In this document: one piece after another, positions 7,252 to 15,177 of the stretch
Numbering within the stretch: position 1 is the first letter of the stretch
Layout: each line of letters opens with the position of its first letter
NCBI GenBank assembly: GCA_040755615.1
Contig: JBFMAL010000001.1
Span: 1-64,000 of the forward strand
Reading direction: 5' to 3'
DNA: 64,000 nucleotides
Source of the DNA: DYEP01 sp040755615
GTDB taxonomy: Bacteria; Bacillota; Sulfobacillia; DUSP01; DYEP01
The notes under the pieces: model-generated
Told to the model about the DNA's origin: nothing
What the model saw: only the letters and a program-made list of their open reading frames with translations
Databases searched by the model: none
Program-made: the position numbers and the translations under genes

Positions 7252-8280
7252 ATGAGTGAGGCCATAATCACTGAACAGCTGAGGAGGGAGTTCCGTGTCG
7301 ACAAGGAAGGCAAGCGGCGAGAGGCCTTTGTTGCGCTGGACGGCGTGGACCTCGAGGTGAACAGAGGTGAGATCTTCGGGCTACTCGGTCCAAACGGCGC
7401 GGGGAAGACCACACTGATCAAGATCCTGTCCACCCTTCTCACACCGACCTCAGGCCGTGCGGTGGTAGGCGGGTTTGACGTCACTTCTGACCCGTATTCG
7501 GTCAGAAGGATCATCAATATGGTTTCTGGTGGAGAGCATTCGGGCTACGGCATCCTGACCGTGCGGGAGAACCTCTGGTTGTTCTCACAGCTTTACGGCA
7601 TCCCAAACAGGGTTGCGCTGGAGCGGATAGACCGGCTCATGGATATCGTAGGACTATCTGATAGGGCGAGAACAAAAGTGCACAAGCTGTCTACTGGCCA
7701 GAGGCAGAAGATGAACTTCATCAGGGGTTTCATCAGCGATCCAGAAATCTTATTCCTGGATGAGCCGACGCTGGGTCTTGATGTGGAGACATCGCGCGTG
7801 ATCCGAAAGTATATAAGGGAGTGGGTTGATGGCAGGCCTGACAGGACGGTCCTGCTCACCACTCACTACATGGCGGAAGCGGACCAGCTGTGTGACCGGC
7901 TCGCCATAGTGAACCAGGGCAGGATTCTGGCCTGCGACACGCCATCCGCGTTGAAGCGACGGGTAGGCCAGGACTCGGTGTTAGAGATCGACGTGTCGGC
8001 GCAGGCCGGGCGGCTGCAGGATCTTTCCGGGCTCTCTGCCAAGCGTGGTGTCAGGCGGGTGGCCATCAGTTCCGACGGGCAGGGTGCCCTGACGCATAAG
8101 CTCAGTGTAATCGTAGATGGTGACGGCGCTATTCCTGGGGTGCTGGAATTCCTCGCACAGTGCGGAGCGATAGTGACGGGCTTCAAGAAGACCGAACCCA
8201 CGCTGGAAGACGTATTCTTAGAATTGGTCGGGAGGAGACTCACCGGTGAAAACGGATCTCAAGTGGCACATAAGGGTTAA
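7252..8280 (+). CDS. ABC transporter ATP-binding protein (DrrA/NatA type)
   Basis: A 342-residue ATPase of an ABC-2 exporter. It has Walker A GPNGAGKTT, Q-loop region MVSGGEHSGY, signature LSTGQRQKMNF, Walker B ILFLDEPTLGLD and switch TTHYMAEADQL. The C-terminal 90 residues form the extension common in DrrA/NatA proteins. ATG 7252 has AAGGAGGAG upstream; the frame is open further upstream but runs through the attenuator terminator. It is followed by two overlapping permease genes, making a half-size export system with two different membrane subunits. Expression must pass the attenuator at 7084-7222. The substrate is unknown; a drug or peptide antibiotic is suggested by family and regulation. 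Confidence 0.9.
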   Translation: MSEAIITEQLRREFRVDKEGKRREAFVALDGVDLEVNRGEIFGLLGPNGAGKTTLIKILSTLLTPTSGRAVVGGFDVTSDPYSVRRIINMVSGGEHSGYGILTVRENLWLFSQLYGIPNRVALERIDRLMDIVGLSDRARTKVHKLSTGQRQKMNFIRGFISDPEILFLDEPTLGLDVETSRVIRKYIREWVDGRPDRTVLLTTHYMAEADQLCDRLAIVNQGRILACDTPSALKRRVGQDSVLEIDVSAQAGRLQDLSGLSAKRGVRRVAISSDGQGALTHKLSVIVDGDGAIPGVLEFLAQCGAIVTGFKKTEPTLEDVFLELVGRRLTGENGSQVAHKG

Positions 8281-9073
8281 CGTGAAGGCGGCCATCGCCC
8301 GCGCGTACGTCAGAGTGGTGGGGACGAACAGGGAGTTTTCTTGGATCTTCTTTGATACGCTGCTGCCGCTGCTTGGAACCGCGGCATACGTTTACATTTA
8401 CCGGGCGATGGATGCGCCGGAGGAGTATGTCGGGTTTGTGTTATTGGGCGGAGCCATGACCGCCTACTGGATGAACGTGCTGTGGAACATGGCATCCAAC
8501 TTCTACTTCGAAAGACAGGGCTGGAACCTGGAGCTGTACTTCATCGCGCCAATATCGCGTATGGCCATACTGGCAGGCATGGCCATCGGCGGGATGTTCA
8601 TGACAACCATCAGGGCCGGCTCGCTGATCGTGCTCGGAAGCCTGCTATTCAACGTAAGCTTCAGCGTTTCCAGCGTACCTTTGGTCGTGCTGACATTTGT
8701 GCTCACACTGGTCGCCCTGTATGGTCTTGGCATGTTGTTCAGCTCACTGTTTTTGATGTATGGCCGGGAAGCGTGGCACACGTCCAACCTGCTGCAGGAA
8801 CCCGTCTACCTCCTGACCGGCTTTTATTTCCCCGTCCGAGCCCTGGGGTTTTACATTGCCATCGCTGCCAGCATCATACCATTGACGCTCGGGATGGACG
8901 CTGTCAGGCAGCTGGTGTTCTCTCACCTGCATTTCGGGTTGCTGCCAGTGCACGTTGAGATCGCGGGTCTCGGCGTGCTCGGCGTCGGCCTGCTGTATGC
9001 CGCGGGCGTTGCGCTTGAGCGGATGGAACGGGCAGCGAAGAAAGAGGGGAGGCTGACGCTCCGATGGCAGTAG
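8246..9073 (+). CDS. ABC-2 type permease subunit 1
   Basis: A 275-residue membrane protein with about six hydrophobic segments and the ABC-2 layout: charged N-terminus, ERQGWNLELYFIAPISR coupling region, and a GFYFPVRALG loop before the fifth segment, similar to the conserved region preceding the last helices in ABC-2 permeases. It starts at GTG 8246 with GGAG upstream and overlaps the ATPase gene by 35 bases, then overlaps the next permease by 10, so the three are co-translated. It likely forms a heterodimer with the next product. Confidence 0.85.
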   Translation: MKTDLKWHIRVNVKAAIARAYVRVVGTNREFSWIFFDTLLPLLGTAAYVYIYRAMDAPEEYVGFVLLGGAMTAYWMNVLWNMASNFYFERQGWNLELYFIAPISRMAILAGMAIGGMFMTTIRAGSLIVLGSLLFNVSFSVSSVPLVVLTFVLTLVALYGLGMLFSSLFLMYGREAWHTSNLLQEPVYLLTGFYFPVRALGFYIAIAASIIPLTLGMDAVRQLVFSHLHFGLLPVHVEIAGLGVLGVGLLYAAGVALERMERAAKKEGRLTLRWQ

Positions 9074-9927
9074 GCAGTAGGCAGGCGGTAGAATGCTGGC
9101 GGACCTTCAGACTTGCTGCCTGGCTTGGGTGGCAGATGGAATCCAACTGGGCGGACCCGTTTCTATTCTCGATCTATTCAATCGTGAAGCCTGTTTCACA
9201 CTCCCTGATACTTGTGGTGATGTACCTGGTGGTGAGAGGCCAGGCTGCAGGCGCCGGCCTTTTTGCACAGATGTTTGTCGGAAACGCGTTCTTCTTATAC
9301 GTGGGCCAGATATTATTTGGGCTGACATGGGTTATCATCGAAGACAGGGAATTCTACCAGATGTTCAAGTACATGTACGTGTCCACTCCGAACATGTACT
9401 GGTACCTGCTAGGCCGTTCTTTTGCAAAGATGGCTATTGCGACTGTATCCGTTGTTATTGTACTTGCTTTCGGCAAGATGTTCCTTCGCCTGCCTATCCA
9501 TGCATCCACGGTGGACTTAACAATGGTATGTCTCAGCATGCTTTTCGGGATGGTGTCATGCGTAGGGATGGGGATCGGGCTTGCGGGAGTGATGCTGATC
9601 ATCGCCCGCCACGGAGGACACGCATCCGAGGCCGTGGCAGGCGCGTTGTTCTTACTCTCCGGGGCCGTGTTTCCCATAGATATCCTGCCTCGTTTCGCAC
9701 TCTACCTGGCTAAGGCACTCCCGACCACTTACTGGCTGGAGGGCGTAAGAAGGGGCCTGCTGGGAAGCGGTATGAGCCAAGCAATGGCGGCCTTTTCCGA
9801 TCGGGAGCTGATGATAGTGCTGGCTGTGCTCAGCCTGCTTTCCGTCATACTGGGGACGCTAACATTCATCACGTGCGAGAAGACCGCAAAATCAAGAGGG
9901 CTCATCGATATGCATACGCATCACTGA
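9064..9927 (+). CDS. ABC-2 type permease subunit 2
   Basis: A 287-residue membrane protein with six predicted segments. It carries the ABC-2 features EDREFYQMFKYMYVSTPN (cytoplasmic coupling region) and LLSGAVFPIDILPRF before the final helices. It ends in a His-containing tail (MHTHH). It overlaps the first permease by 10 bases and is the last gene before a terminator. Confidence 0.85.
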   Translation: MAVGSRQAVECWRTFRLAAWLGWQMESNWADPFLFSIYSIVKPVSHSLILVVMYLVVRGQAAGAGLFAQMFVGNAFFLYVGQILFGLTWVIIEDREFYQMFKYMYVSTPNMYWYLLGRSFAKMAIATVSVVIVLAFGKMFLRLPIHASTVDLTMVCLSMLFGMVSCVGMGIGLAGVMLIIARHGGHASEAVAGALFLLSGAVFPIDILPRFALYLAKALPTTYWLEGVRRGLLGSGMSQAMAAFSDRELMIVLAVLSLLSVILGTLTFITCEKTAKSRGLIDMHTHH

Positions 9928-9944
9928 CAGGGGCTTTTTTGGTT

Positions 9945-9990
9945 CAAGCGTGGGCTGCTAGTTCATCTGGCTCCCCGCGCTTGTTTGTTT
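9945..9990 (+). terminator. Terminator of the ABC exporter operon
   Basis: CAAGCGTGGG (9945-9954) pairs with CCCGCGCTTG (9974-9983) with one G-U pair, followed by TTTGTTT. Confidence 0.7.
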
Positions 9991-10000
9991 ATTTCCTACA

Positions 10001-10029
10001 TTGACACTTGGGATTCTGGGGTATAAGAT
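10001..10029 (+). promoter_or_regulatory. Promoter of the iscR-iscS-iscU-mnmA operon
   Basis: Perfect TTGACA (10001-10006), 17-base spacer, TAAGAT (10024-10029); a TATAAG overlaps at 15-base spacing. Autoregulation by the downstream Rrf2 protein is likely from family knowledge. Confidence 0.6.
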
Positions 10030-10071
10030 AGAAATGCCTAGTGATGTAGTCAGATTTAGGGGATGAAACAG

Positions 10072-10518
10072 TTGAAGTTATCCACGAGGGGGAAATATGG
10101 GATAAAGGCGATGTATGAGCTGGCCATGGCGTACGGCGACAGGACGCCGGTCCCGCTGCGCGCCATTGCGGCGAAGCAGGGCTTGTCGGAAAACTATCTT
10201 GAGCAGCTTATGGCACTCTTGCGCGATGCGGGAATGGTGAGCAGCGTGCGAGGGGCCAAGGGCGGCTACGTGCTGACGAAGCACCCCGGCCAGATCTCCG
10301 TGGGTGACATTATACGTGTCATGGAGGGCGAGATCACGCCCACGGATTGCGTGGGTGAGCACGCAGAGTTTCACCACTGCGGTGAGTCGGCGGGGTGTGT
10401 GGCACGGGGTATCTGGGAAAAGGTAAAACAGAACGTCGTCGACCTCTTAGACGGGATCTCTCTCTTGGACCTGTGTGAAGAAGCCAGAGGCGAACTCAGA
10501 AAGGATGATCAGAAATGA
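10072..10518 (+). CDS. iscR: Rrf2/IscR-family Fe-S sensing regulator
   Basis: Rrf2 winged-helix regulator that probably controls Fe-S cluster assembly or cysteine metabolism. From TTG 10072 it has 148 residues and starts MKLSTRGKYGIKAM, the classic N-terminus, with AGGGGA eight bases upstream. An ATG at 10063 adds three residues but has the AGGGG abutting it. The DNA-binding helix region is LSENYLEQLMALLRDAGMV; the wing is VRGAKGGY. Cysteines 93, 103 and 109 form the spaced triplet that binds a cluster in IscR. It overlaps the iscS start by four bases. CymR-like function is the alternative, but CymR lacks this cysteine set. Confidence 0.88.
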   Translation: MKLSTRGKYGIKAMYELAMAYGDRTPVPLRAIAAKQGLSENYLEQLMALLRDAGMVSSVRGAKGGYVLTKHPGQISVGDIIRVMEGEITPTDCVGEHAEFHHCGESAGCVARGIWEKVKQNVVDLLDGISLLDLCEEARGELRKDDQK

Positions 10519-11678
10519 GGAAGGTCTACCTAGACAATGCCGCCACAACTCCCGTCCGGCAGGAGGTTGTGGAGGTGATGGTCCGATACATGACGGACAT
10601 TTACGGCAACCCGTCCAGCGTTCACGCCTTCGGGCGGATGGCTCGCAAAGGAGTGGAGGAAGCAAGGGAATCAGTGGCTGCGCTAATAGGCGCATCGCCC
10701 GGCGAGATCATCTTTACAAGCGGCGGGACCGAGGCGGATAACCTTGCAATAAAGGGAATCGCGGAATCGCTGTCCCACAAGGGCAAGCACATAATCACCT
10801 CGAAAGTAGAGCACCACGCAGTCCTGCATACATGCGAGTACCTGGAGAAAAAGGGGTTTTCGGTGACGTATCTCCCGGTGGACAGATACGGCACTGTCTC
10901 GGCATCTGACGTGGAAGCGGCGCTCCAGGACGACACCATTTTGGTTTCCGTTATGATGGCCAACAACGAAGTAGGCACGATCCAGCCTATTGCGGAAATA
11001 GTGCAGGCGGCGAAGTCCCGCGGAGTCCTGGTGCATACTGATGCGGTGCAAGCTGTGGGCGCGGTCAGGATCGATGTAGAAGAGATGGGCGTTGACCTTC
11101 TGTCGCTGTCTGGCCACAAGATATACGGGCCGAAAGGTGTGGGCGCTCTGTACGTGAGAAAGGGTGTAAAGCTCCTGCCTATCGCGCACGGCGGTGGACA
11201 CGAAAGGGGCAAGCGGGCCGGCACGGAGAATGTTCCCGGCATCGTCGGACTCGGAAAGGCCGCGGAGTTGGCCAGAGACGAGATGGGCGCAAGCAGTGAG
11301 AGGATCAAACATCTTCGTGATAGGTTGATAGAGGGTATACTATCGCGTATAGAGCACTCTAGGCTGAACGGGCACCCGACCAATAGGTTGCCGAACAATG
11401 TCAACGTGAGCATTGAGTATGTTGAGGGGGAAGCCATGCTGCTTTCTCTGGATCAGCAGGGTGTCGCGGCGTCAAGCGGTTCGGCGTGCACTTCGGGGAG
11501 CCTTGAGCCATCACACGTGCTGATGGCTATGGGGTTAAGCCATGAGGTCGCTCACGGCTCACTCAGGATGACATTAGGTCGGCAAAACACGGAAGAAGAT
11601 GTGGATTACGTGTTGTCGGTGCTGCCGCCCATCGTGGAGAGACTCAGGAATATGTCTCCCCTGGGAAAGAGGGGGTAA
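10515..11678 (+). CDS. iscS: Cysteine desulfurase, IscS/NifS family
   Basis: PLP enzyme of 387 residues that mobilises sulfur from cysteine for Fe-S clusters and for tRNA thiolation. It has the PLP lysine in SLSGHKIYGPKG (Lys202), substrate and cofactor residues in TSGGTEADN and HTDAVQAVG, and the catalytic-loop cysteine in SSGSACTSGS (Cys325). The position between iscR, iscU and mnmA suits a donor for both IscU and MnmA. The start ATG 10515 overlaps iscR by four bases. Confidence 0.93.
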   Translation: MRKVYLDNAATTPVRQEVVEVMVRYMTDIYGNPSSVHAFGRMARKGVEEARESVAALIGASPGEIIFTSGGTEADNLAIKGIAESLSHKGKHIITSKVEHHAVLHTCEYLEKKGFSVTYLPVDRYGTVSASDVEAALQDDTILVSVMMANNEVGTIQPIAEIVQAAKSRGVLVHTDAVQAVGAVRIDVEEMGVDLLSLSGHKIYGPKGVGALYVRKGVKLLPIAHGGGHERGKRAGTENVPGIVGLGKAAELARDEMGASSERIKHLRDRLIEGILSRIEHSRLNGHPTNRLPNNVNVSIEYVEGEAMLLSLDQQGVAASSGSACTSGSLEPSHVLMAMGLSHEVAHGSLRMTLGRQNTEEDVDYVLSVLPPIVERLRNMSPLGKRG

Positions 11679-11680
11679 TC

Positions 11681-12070
11681 ATGTACTCGGAGAAGGTAAT
11701 GGAGCATTTCACCAATCCAAGGAATGTAGGAGAGATCGCGGACCCAGACGGTGTCGGGCAGGTAGGGAATCCCGTATGCGGAGACCTGATGAAAATGACA
11801 ATTAAGGTAGAGGACGGTCGGCTGGTGGACATCAAATTCCAGACGTTCGGTTGTGGCGCGGCCATTGCAACCTCCAGCATCGTTACAGAGATGGTGAAGG
11901 GCAAGACGGTGGAAGAGGCGCTGAAGGTGACAAACAGGACAGTAGCGGAGGCGCTCGGAGGGCTTCCCCCAGCAAAGATGCACTGCTCAAACCTGGCTGC
12001 GGACGCGCTCCACCGGGCGATAGAGGATTACCTTTCAAGGAAGGGCGGGTCAGGTGACGGCCAGGACTAA
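11681..12070 (+). CDS. iscU: Fe-S cluster scaffold IscU/NifU N-terminal type
   Basis: A 129-residue scaffold on which clusters are built with sulfur from IscS. The three ligand cysteines are in NPVCGD (33), FGCGAA (58) and MHCSNLA (102). It lies two bases after iscS and overlaps mnmA by 17. The 'IscU' of many clostridia is labelled NifU; there is no C-terminal Nfu domain here. Confidence 0.92.
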   Translation: MYSEKVMEHFTNPRNVGEIADPDGVGQVGNPVCGDLMKMTIKVEDGRLVDIKFQTFGCGAAIATSSIVTEMVKGKTVEEALKVTNRTVAEALGGLPPAKMHCSNLAADALHRAIEDYLSRKGGSGDGQD

Positions 12071-13151
12071 AGTGCTGGTGGCCATGAGCGGGGGAGTTGA
12101 CTCTTCTGTTGCTGCAGCTCTTCTGCTCGAGCAGGGATATGATGTAATAGGGGTGACCATGCAGATCTGGCCGCGTTCCGGCGCGGAGCACCGCAGCGGG
12201 TGTTGCTCGTTGGATGCGGTCGAGGATGCCCGGCGCGTCGCCGATTTGCTGGGCATCCCTTATTATGTGCTGAATATGCGTGACGTGTTTGCAGCCACCG
12301 TCATCGATTACTTTTGCGATGAGTACCTTCACGGTAGGACTCCTAACCCTTGCATTGCTTGCAACAGGTATGTGAAGTTTGACGCGCTCATGAAGAAGGC
12401 CGATGCATTAGAGGCAGACTATGTGGCTACAGGGCACTATGCCAGGATCGAGCGGCTCGGCGAGCGCTGGGTGTTAAAGAGGGGTCTCGACAGGGCAAAG
12501 GACCAATCTTACGTGCTGTACCCCTTGACGCAACAGCAGATGAAAAGGGTTTTGTTCCCCCTCGGTGAGTATACTAAAGAAAAGACCAGAGAGAAGGCTA
12601 GGGCGCTCGGGCTCCGTACTGCGGAAAAACCTGAAAGCCAGGAGATCTGCTTCGTACCGAACGATGACTATGGGGAATTCTTGAAGTCCAGAAGGCCGGG
12701 CGAGATTATGAAAGGCCCCATCCTGGATGAACAGGGCAACCGGTTGGGCACCCACGGCGGGGTGGCGCACTTCACGATCGGCCAGAGGCGCGGAATAGGC
12801 ATTTCTTCGCCTTATCCGCTGTACGTTCTGCGGATCGAACCCAACAGGAACGCTATCATTGTCGGACCCCGTGAGAGCCTGTACCGATCGGCGCTGATCT
12901 GCGAAGACCTGAACTGGATTTCGGTGGAGGGTATCGATGCGCCTATGAGAGTCCATGCGAAGATCAGGTATACAGCGCCCGAGGCACCCGCTACGCTGTT
13001 TCCCTGCGGGCGAGACGAGGTCCGGGTGGAGTTTGACGAGCCGCAATTCGCCATCACTCCGGGGCAGGCTGCCGTGTTTTACCACGGCGACACCGTGGTC
13101 GGAGGCGGGACGATCAGCTGCTCGCAGGGCGATCCGGCTGGCTCGCATTAA
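12054..13151 (+). CDS. mnmA: tRNA-specific 2-thiouridylase
   Basis: MnmA adds sulfur to U34 of tRNA Lys, Glu and Gln using ATP and a persulfide. The 365-residue protein has the PP-loop SGGVDSS near the N-terminus, the nucleophile region NPCIACNRYVKFD (Cys103) and the second catalytic cysteine in SQEICFVPNDDY (Cys199), matching the family spacing. GTG 12054 overlaps iscU by 17 bases, tying it to the iscS operon. Confidence 0.95.
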   Translation: MTARTKVLVAMSGGVDSSVAAALLLEQGYDVIGVTMQIWPRSGAEHRSGCCSLDAVEDARRVADLLGIPYYVLNMRDVFAATVIDYFCDEYLHGRTPNPCIACNRYVKFDALMKKADALEADYVATGHYARIERLGERWVLKRGLDRAKDQSYVLYPLTQQQMKRVLFPLGEYTKEKTREKARALGLRTAEKPESQEICFVPNDDYGEFLKSRRPGEIMKGPILDEQGNRLGTHGGVAHFTIGQRRGIGISSPYPLYVLRIEPNRNAIIVGPRESLYRSALICEDLNWISVEGIDAPMRVHAKIRYTAPEAPATLFPCGRDEVRVEFDEPQFAITPGQAAVFYHGDTVVGGGTISCSQGDPAGSH

Positions 13152-13205
13152 TTCGGCCGAGACTGGACAAAATACCTCCAGGTAATTAAGCGAGGGGGGC
13201 TTTTT

Positions 13206-13394
13206 GTGTTGTGCCCCGTATGTCACGGCCGTTCGCTGGGCCGGGTCGGAGTGAACCTTTACTATTGTTGGGACTGCTGTGTGGAGGTAGCTCAATCAAG
13301 CAAGGGGTATTGTGTCTACGAGATTGAACTGGATGGTACCCGCACCGCGGCGCAGCCCGGCAGAAATGCGCAGACTGCAGATGCGAAGGCGTAA
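13206..13394 (+). CDS. Small zinc-ribbon protein
   Basis: A 62-residue protein with CPVCHGRSLGRVG and YYCWDCCVEV, two cysteine pairs that suit a single structural zinc. GTG 13206 has GAGGGGGG seven bases upstream. Function unknown; similar small zinc ribbons occur near mnmA or permease genes in Bacillota. The Ala- and Gln-rich tail is probably unstructured. Confidence 0.6.
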   Translation: MLCPVCHGRSLGRVGVNLYYCWDCCVEVAQSSKGYCVYEIELDGTRTAAQPGRNAQTADAKA

Positions 13395-13411
13395 AGAAGG
13401 GTGGTGGCAGA

Positions 13412-13624
13412 TTGCGGAAAGCGGCAGGGTTCTGGAGAGGGCTAGTCACCGGCGGCCTCATAGCGACAGCGATGGCCGTCTGGTTTCAAGGTAGGAACAT
13501 GAGACAACCTGCGACAGTACGAATAATCAGGCGCGGCAGGGAGATGGGAAAGAGAGCCAGCAAGATGATGAAACGGGCGAGAGAGAGAATGGAGAACATG
13601 CTGGAAAGAGGGCTCAGGCATTAG
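13412..13624 (+). CDS. Small membrane-anchored basic protein
   Basis: A 70-residue protein: one membrane segment (about 7-25, WRGLVTGGLIATAMAVWF) and a highly basic amphipathic tail with repeated RR, KR and MKRARERME stretches, likely helical. TTG 13412 follows a purine-rich GAAGGGTGG. Resembles YtxH-like small proteins; function unknown. It lies between the zinc ribbon and the AI-2E-type permease. Confidence 0.55.
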   Translation: MRKAAGFWRGLVTGGLIATAMAVWFQGRNMRQPATVRIIRRGREMGKRASKMMKRARERMENMLERGLRH

Positions 13625-13647
13625 GCCTCTAAAAGGGGATTGCCATC

Positions 13648-14685
13648 ATGCTATACCCACCCGGCAAGTTCACCAGGGGAATACTGGCGAAGGCGTTGTT
13701 CATTGTCTTGGCGCTTGTCGCTTTATTTAGGGTAAGGGGGATCCTGCCCCCCTTTTTTCTTGCGGTTGTGATCGCCTACGTGCTAAACCCGGTCGTATGC
13801 TATCTGCAGCGGCGAGGTGCGCCGCGGCCTGCCGCAATATTCATGGTTTACGCGTTGATTGCCGTCGTGCTGTTTGGGGTATTAATATACCTTGTGCCTG
13901 TGCTCATTTCGCAACTGAACAGACTGGCCGACGCGATCCCCCAGTATACCGGGCTTGTCAACGACATGGTGAGGTACTTTCAGCGAACCTACAGATCCGT
14001 AGAGATGCCTGACAGCGTCAGGCAGGTAGTCGACGACACCATACTCATGGCGGAAACGCGGCTCGTCGCCACTATACGCGGGGCAGTAGAATCGGTCCTG
14101 GTTGGGATGGGTCAGGTGCTGCCGCTTTTCATTTCGCCCGTTCTCGCATACTACTTCTTACGCGATTCCGAGCATATACTGAAAACGCTGGAAGCAGCCA
14201 TCCCCGCCGGGAGGCGAAAACTCTGGCTCGATTACTTCGCCGAGATAGACCGCGTTCTGGCCGGATTCGTGAGGGGCCAGCTTACTTTAGCCATCGTGAT
14301 TGCGTCTATTACCGCGCTTGCAATGTATCTCGTGGGATTGCGATACTTCCTGCTGATTGGGATCATATCTGGGATCGGCGAGCTCATTCCATATTTTGGA
14401 CCCATCTTCGCCGCAGTCCCCGCCGTCTTGTTCGGTCTTCTCGAATCGCCTGCACTGGGGCTTAAGGTACTGGTGGTACTAGTTGTCATCCAGCAAGCGG
14501 ACGGAGCGCTCATCGCTCCAAGAGTTCTCGGCGCGGGTATCGGGCTTCACCCGGTCACCGTGATCTTTTCGTTGTTTACAGGGGCCCACCTATTTGGATT
14601 CTGGGGCCTTGTGCTTGCGGTACCGGTGACGGGGGTACTGCTGGTTACCTACAGGTTCTTTTTGTCGGGCCTCTGTGGCAATTAG
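13648..14685 (+). CDS. AI-2E family permease (YrrI-like)
   Basis: A 345-residue polytopic membrane protein of the TqsA/PerM/AI-2E transporter family: N-terminal pair of helices with PPFFLAVVIAYVLNPVV, a central extramembrane region (about 75-150), and the typical C-terminal GIISGIGELIPYFGPIFAA and LHPVTVIFSLFTGAHLFGFWG. Known members export small molecules or act as Na+/H+ antiporters; the substrate here is unknown. Its place upstream of alaS matches yrrI of Bacillus. Confidence 0.88.
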   Translation: MLYPPGKFTRGILAKALFIVLALVALFRVRGILPPFFLAVVIAYVLNPVVCYLQRRGAPRPAAIFMVYALIAVVLFGVLIYLVPVLISQLNRLADAIPQYTGLVNDMVRYFQRTYRSVEMPDSVRQVVDDTILMAETRLVATIRGAVESVLVGMGQVLPLFISPVLAYYFLRDSEHILKTLEAAIPAGRRKLWLDYFAEIDRVLAGFVRGQLTLAIVIASITALAMYLVGLRYFLLIGIISGIGELIPYFGPIFAAVPAVLFGLLESPALGLKVLVVLVVIQQADGALIAPRVLGAGIGLHPVTVIFSLFTGAHLFGFWGLVLAVPVTGVLLVTYRFFLSGLCGN

Positions 14686-14745
14686 TACGGTGCCTCTGCA
14701 TAAGGATAGTTGAAGACAACAGCTTTGCCCAGTGGAGGTGGACGC

Positions 14746-15129
14746 ATGAAGACGGTGGCCGAACTGGTGGAGGAGATTAAGGCGCACGAGCTCCCGCTTC
14801 TTGACTTGTACCGGGAACTTGAGACCGCGGCTTCTGGACGTACTGAAAAGCTACTGGCAGGACAAATGCTTTCTTACCAGAAATTCCAGGTCAAGAGTCT
14901 CGACCTCTTCTCGGGACAGATGCCCGATAAGTTCCATTCTTTCGGAGCCATTGTTGAAGACGACGTAAATGTGCGCTCGGGTGCCGCTCCGTCCTATCCG
15001 GTCATAACAAAGGTGAATAAGGGAACCCCGGTCATCATCACAGAGTTCGTCGGGAACTGGGCGCATGTCCAGCTACCCGACGGCCAGCGTGGCTTCGTTT
15101 TCAGGGCGTATGCAAAGAGCGAGTCCTGA
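14746..15129 (+). CDS. SH3b-domain protein
   Basis: A 127-residue protein with a helical N-terminal half and a C-terminal bacterial SH3 domain: VNVRSGAAPSYPVITKVNKG, VIITEFVGNWAHVQLPDGQRGFV. SH3b domains usually bind cell-wall peptides or act as protein adaptors. No signal peptide is seen, so it may be cytoplasmic. ATG 14746 has GGAGGTGG upstream; an ATG at 14710 lacks a site. Confidence 0.65.
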   Translation: MKTVAELVEEIKAHELPLLDLYRELETAASGRTEKLLAGQMLSYQKFQVKSLDLFSGQMPDKFHSFGAIVEDDVNVRSGAAPSYPVITKVNKGTPVIITEFVGNWAHVQLPDGQRGFVFRAYAKSES

Positions 15130-15177
15130 AGGAAGTACATCTCCCGCGGCGAAGTACTCCCGGCGGAGGTGCGCTCT

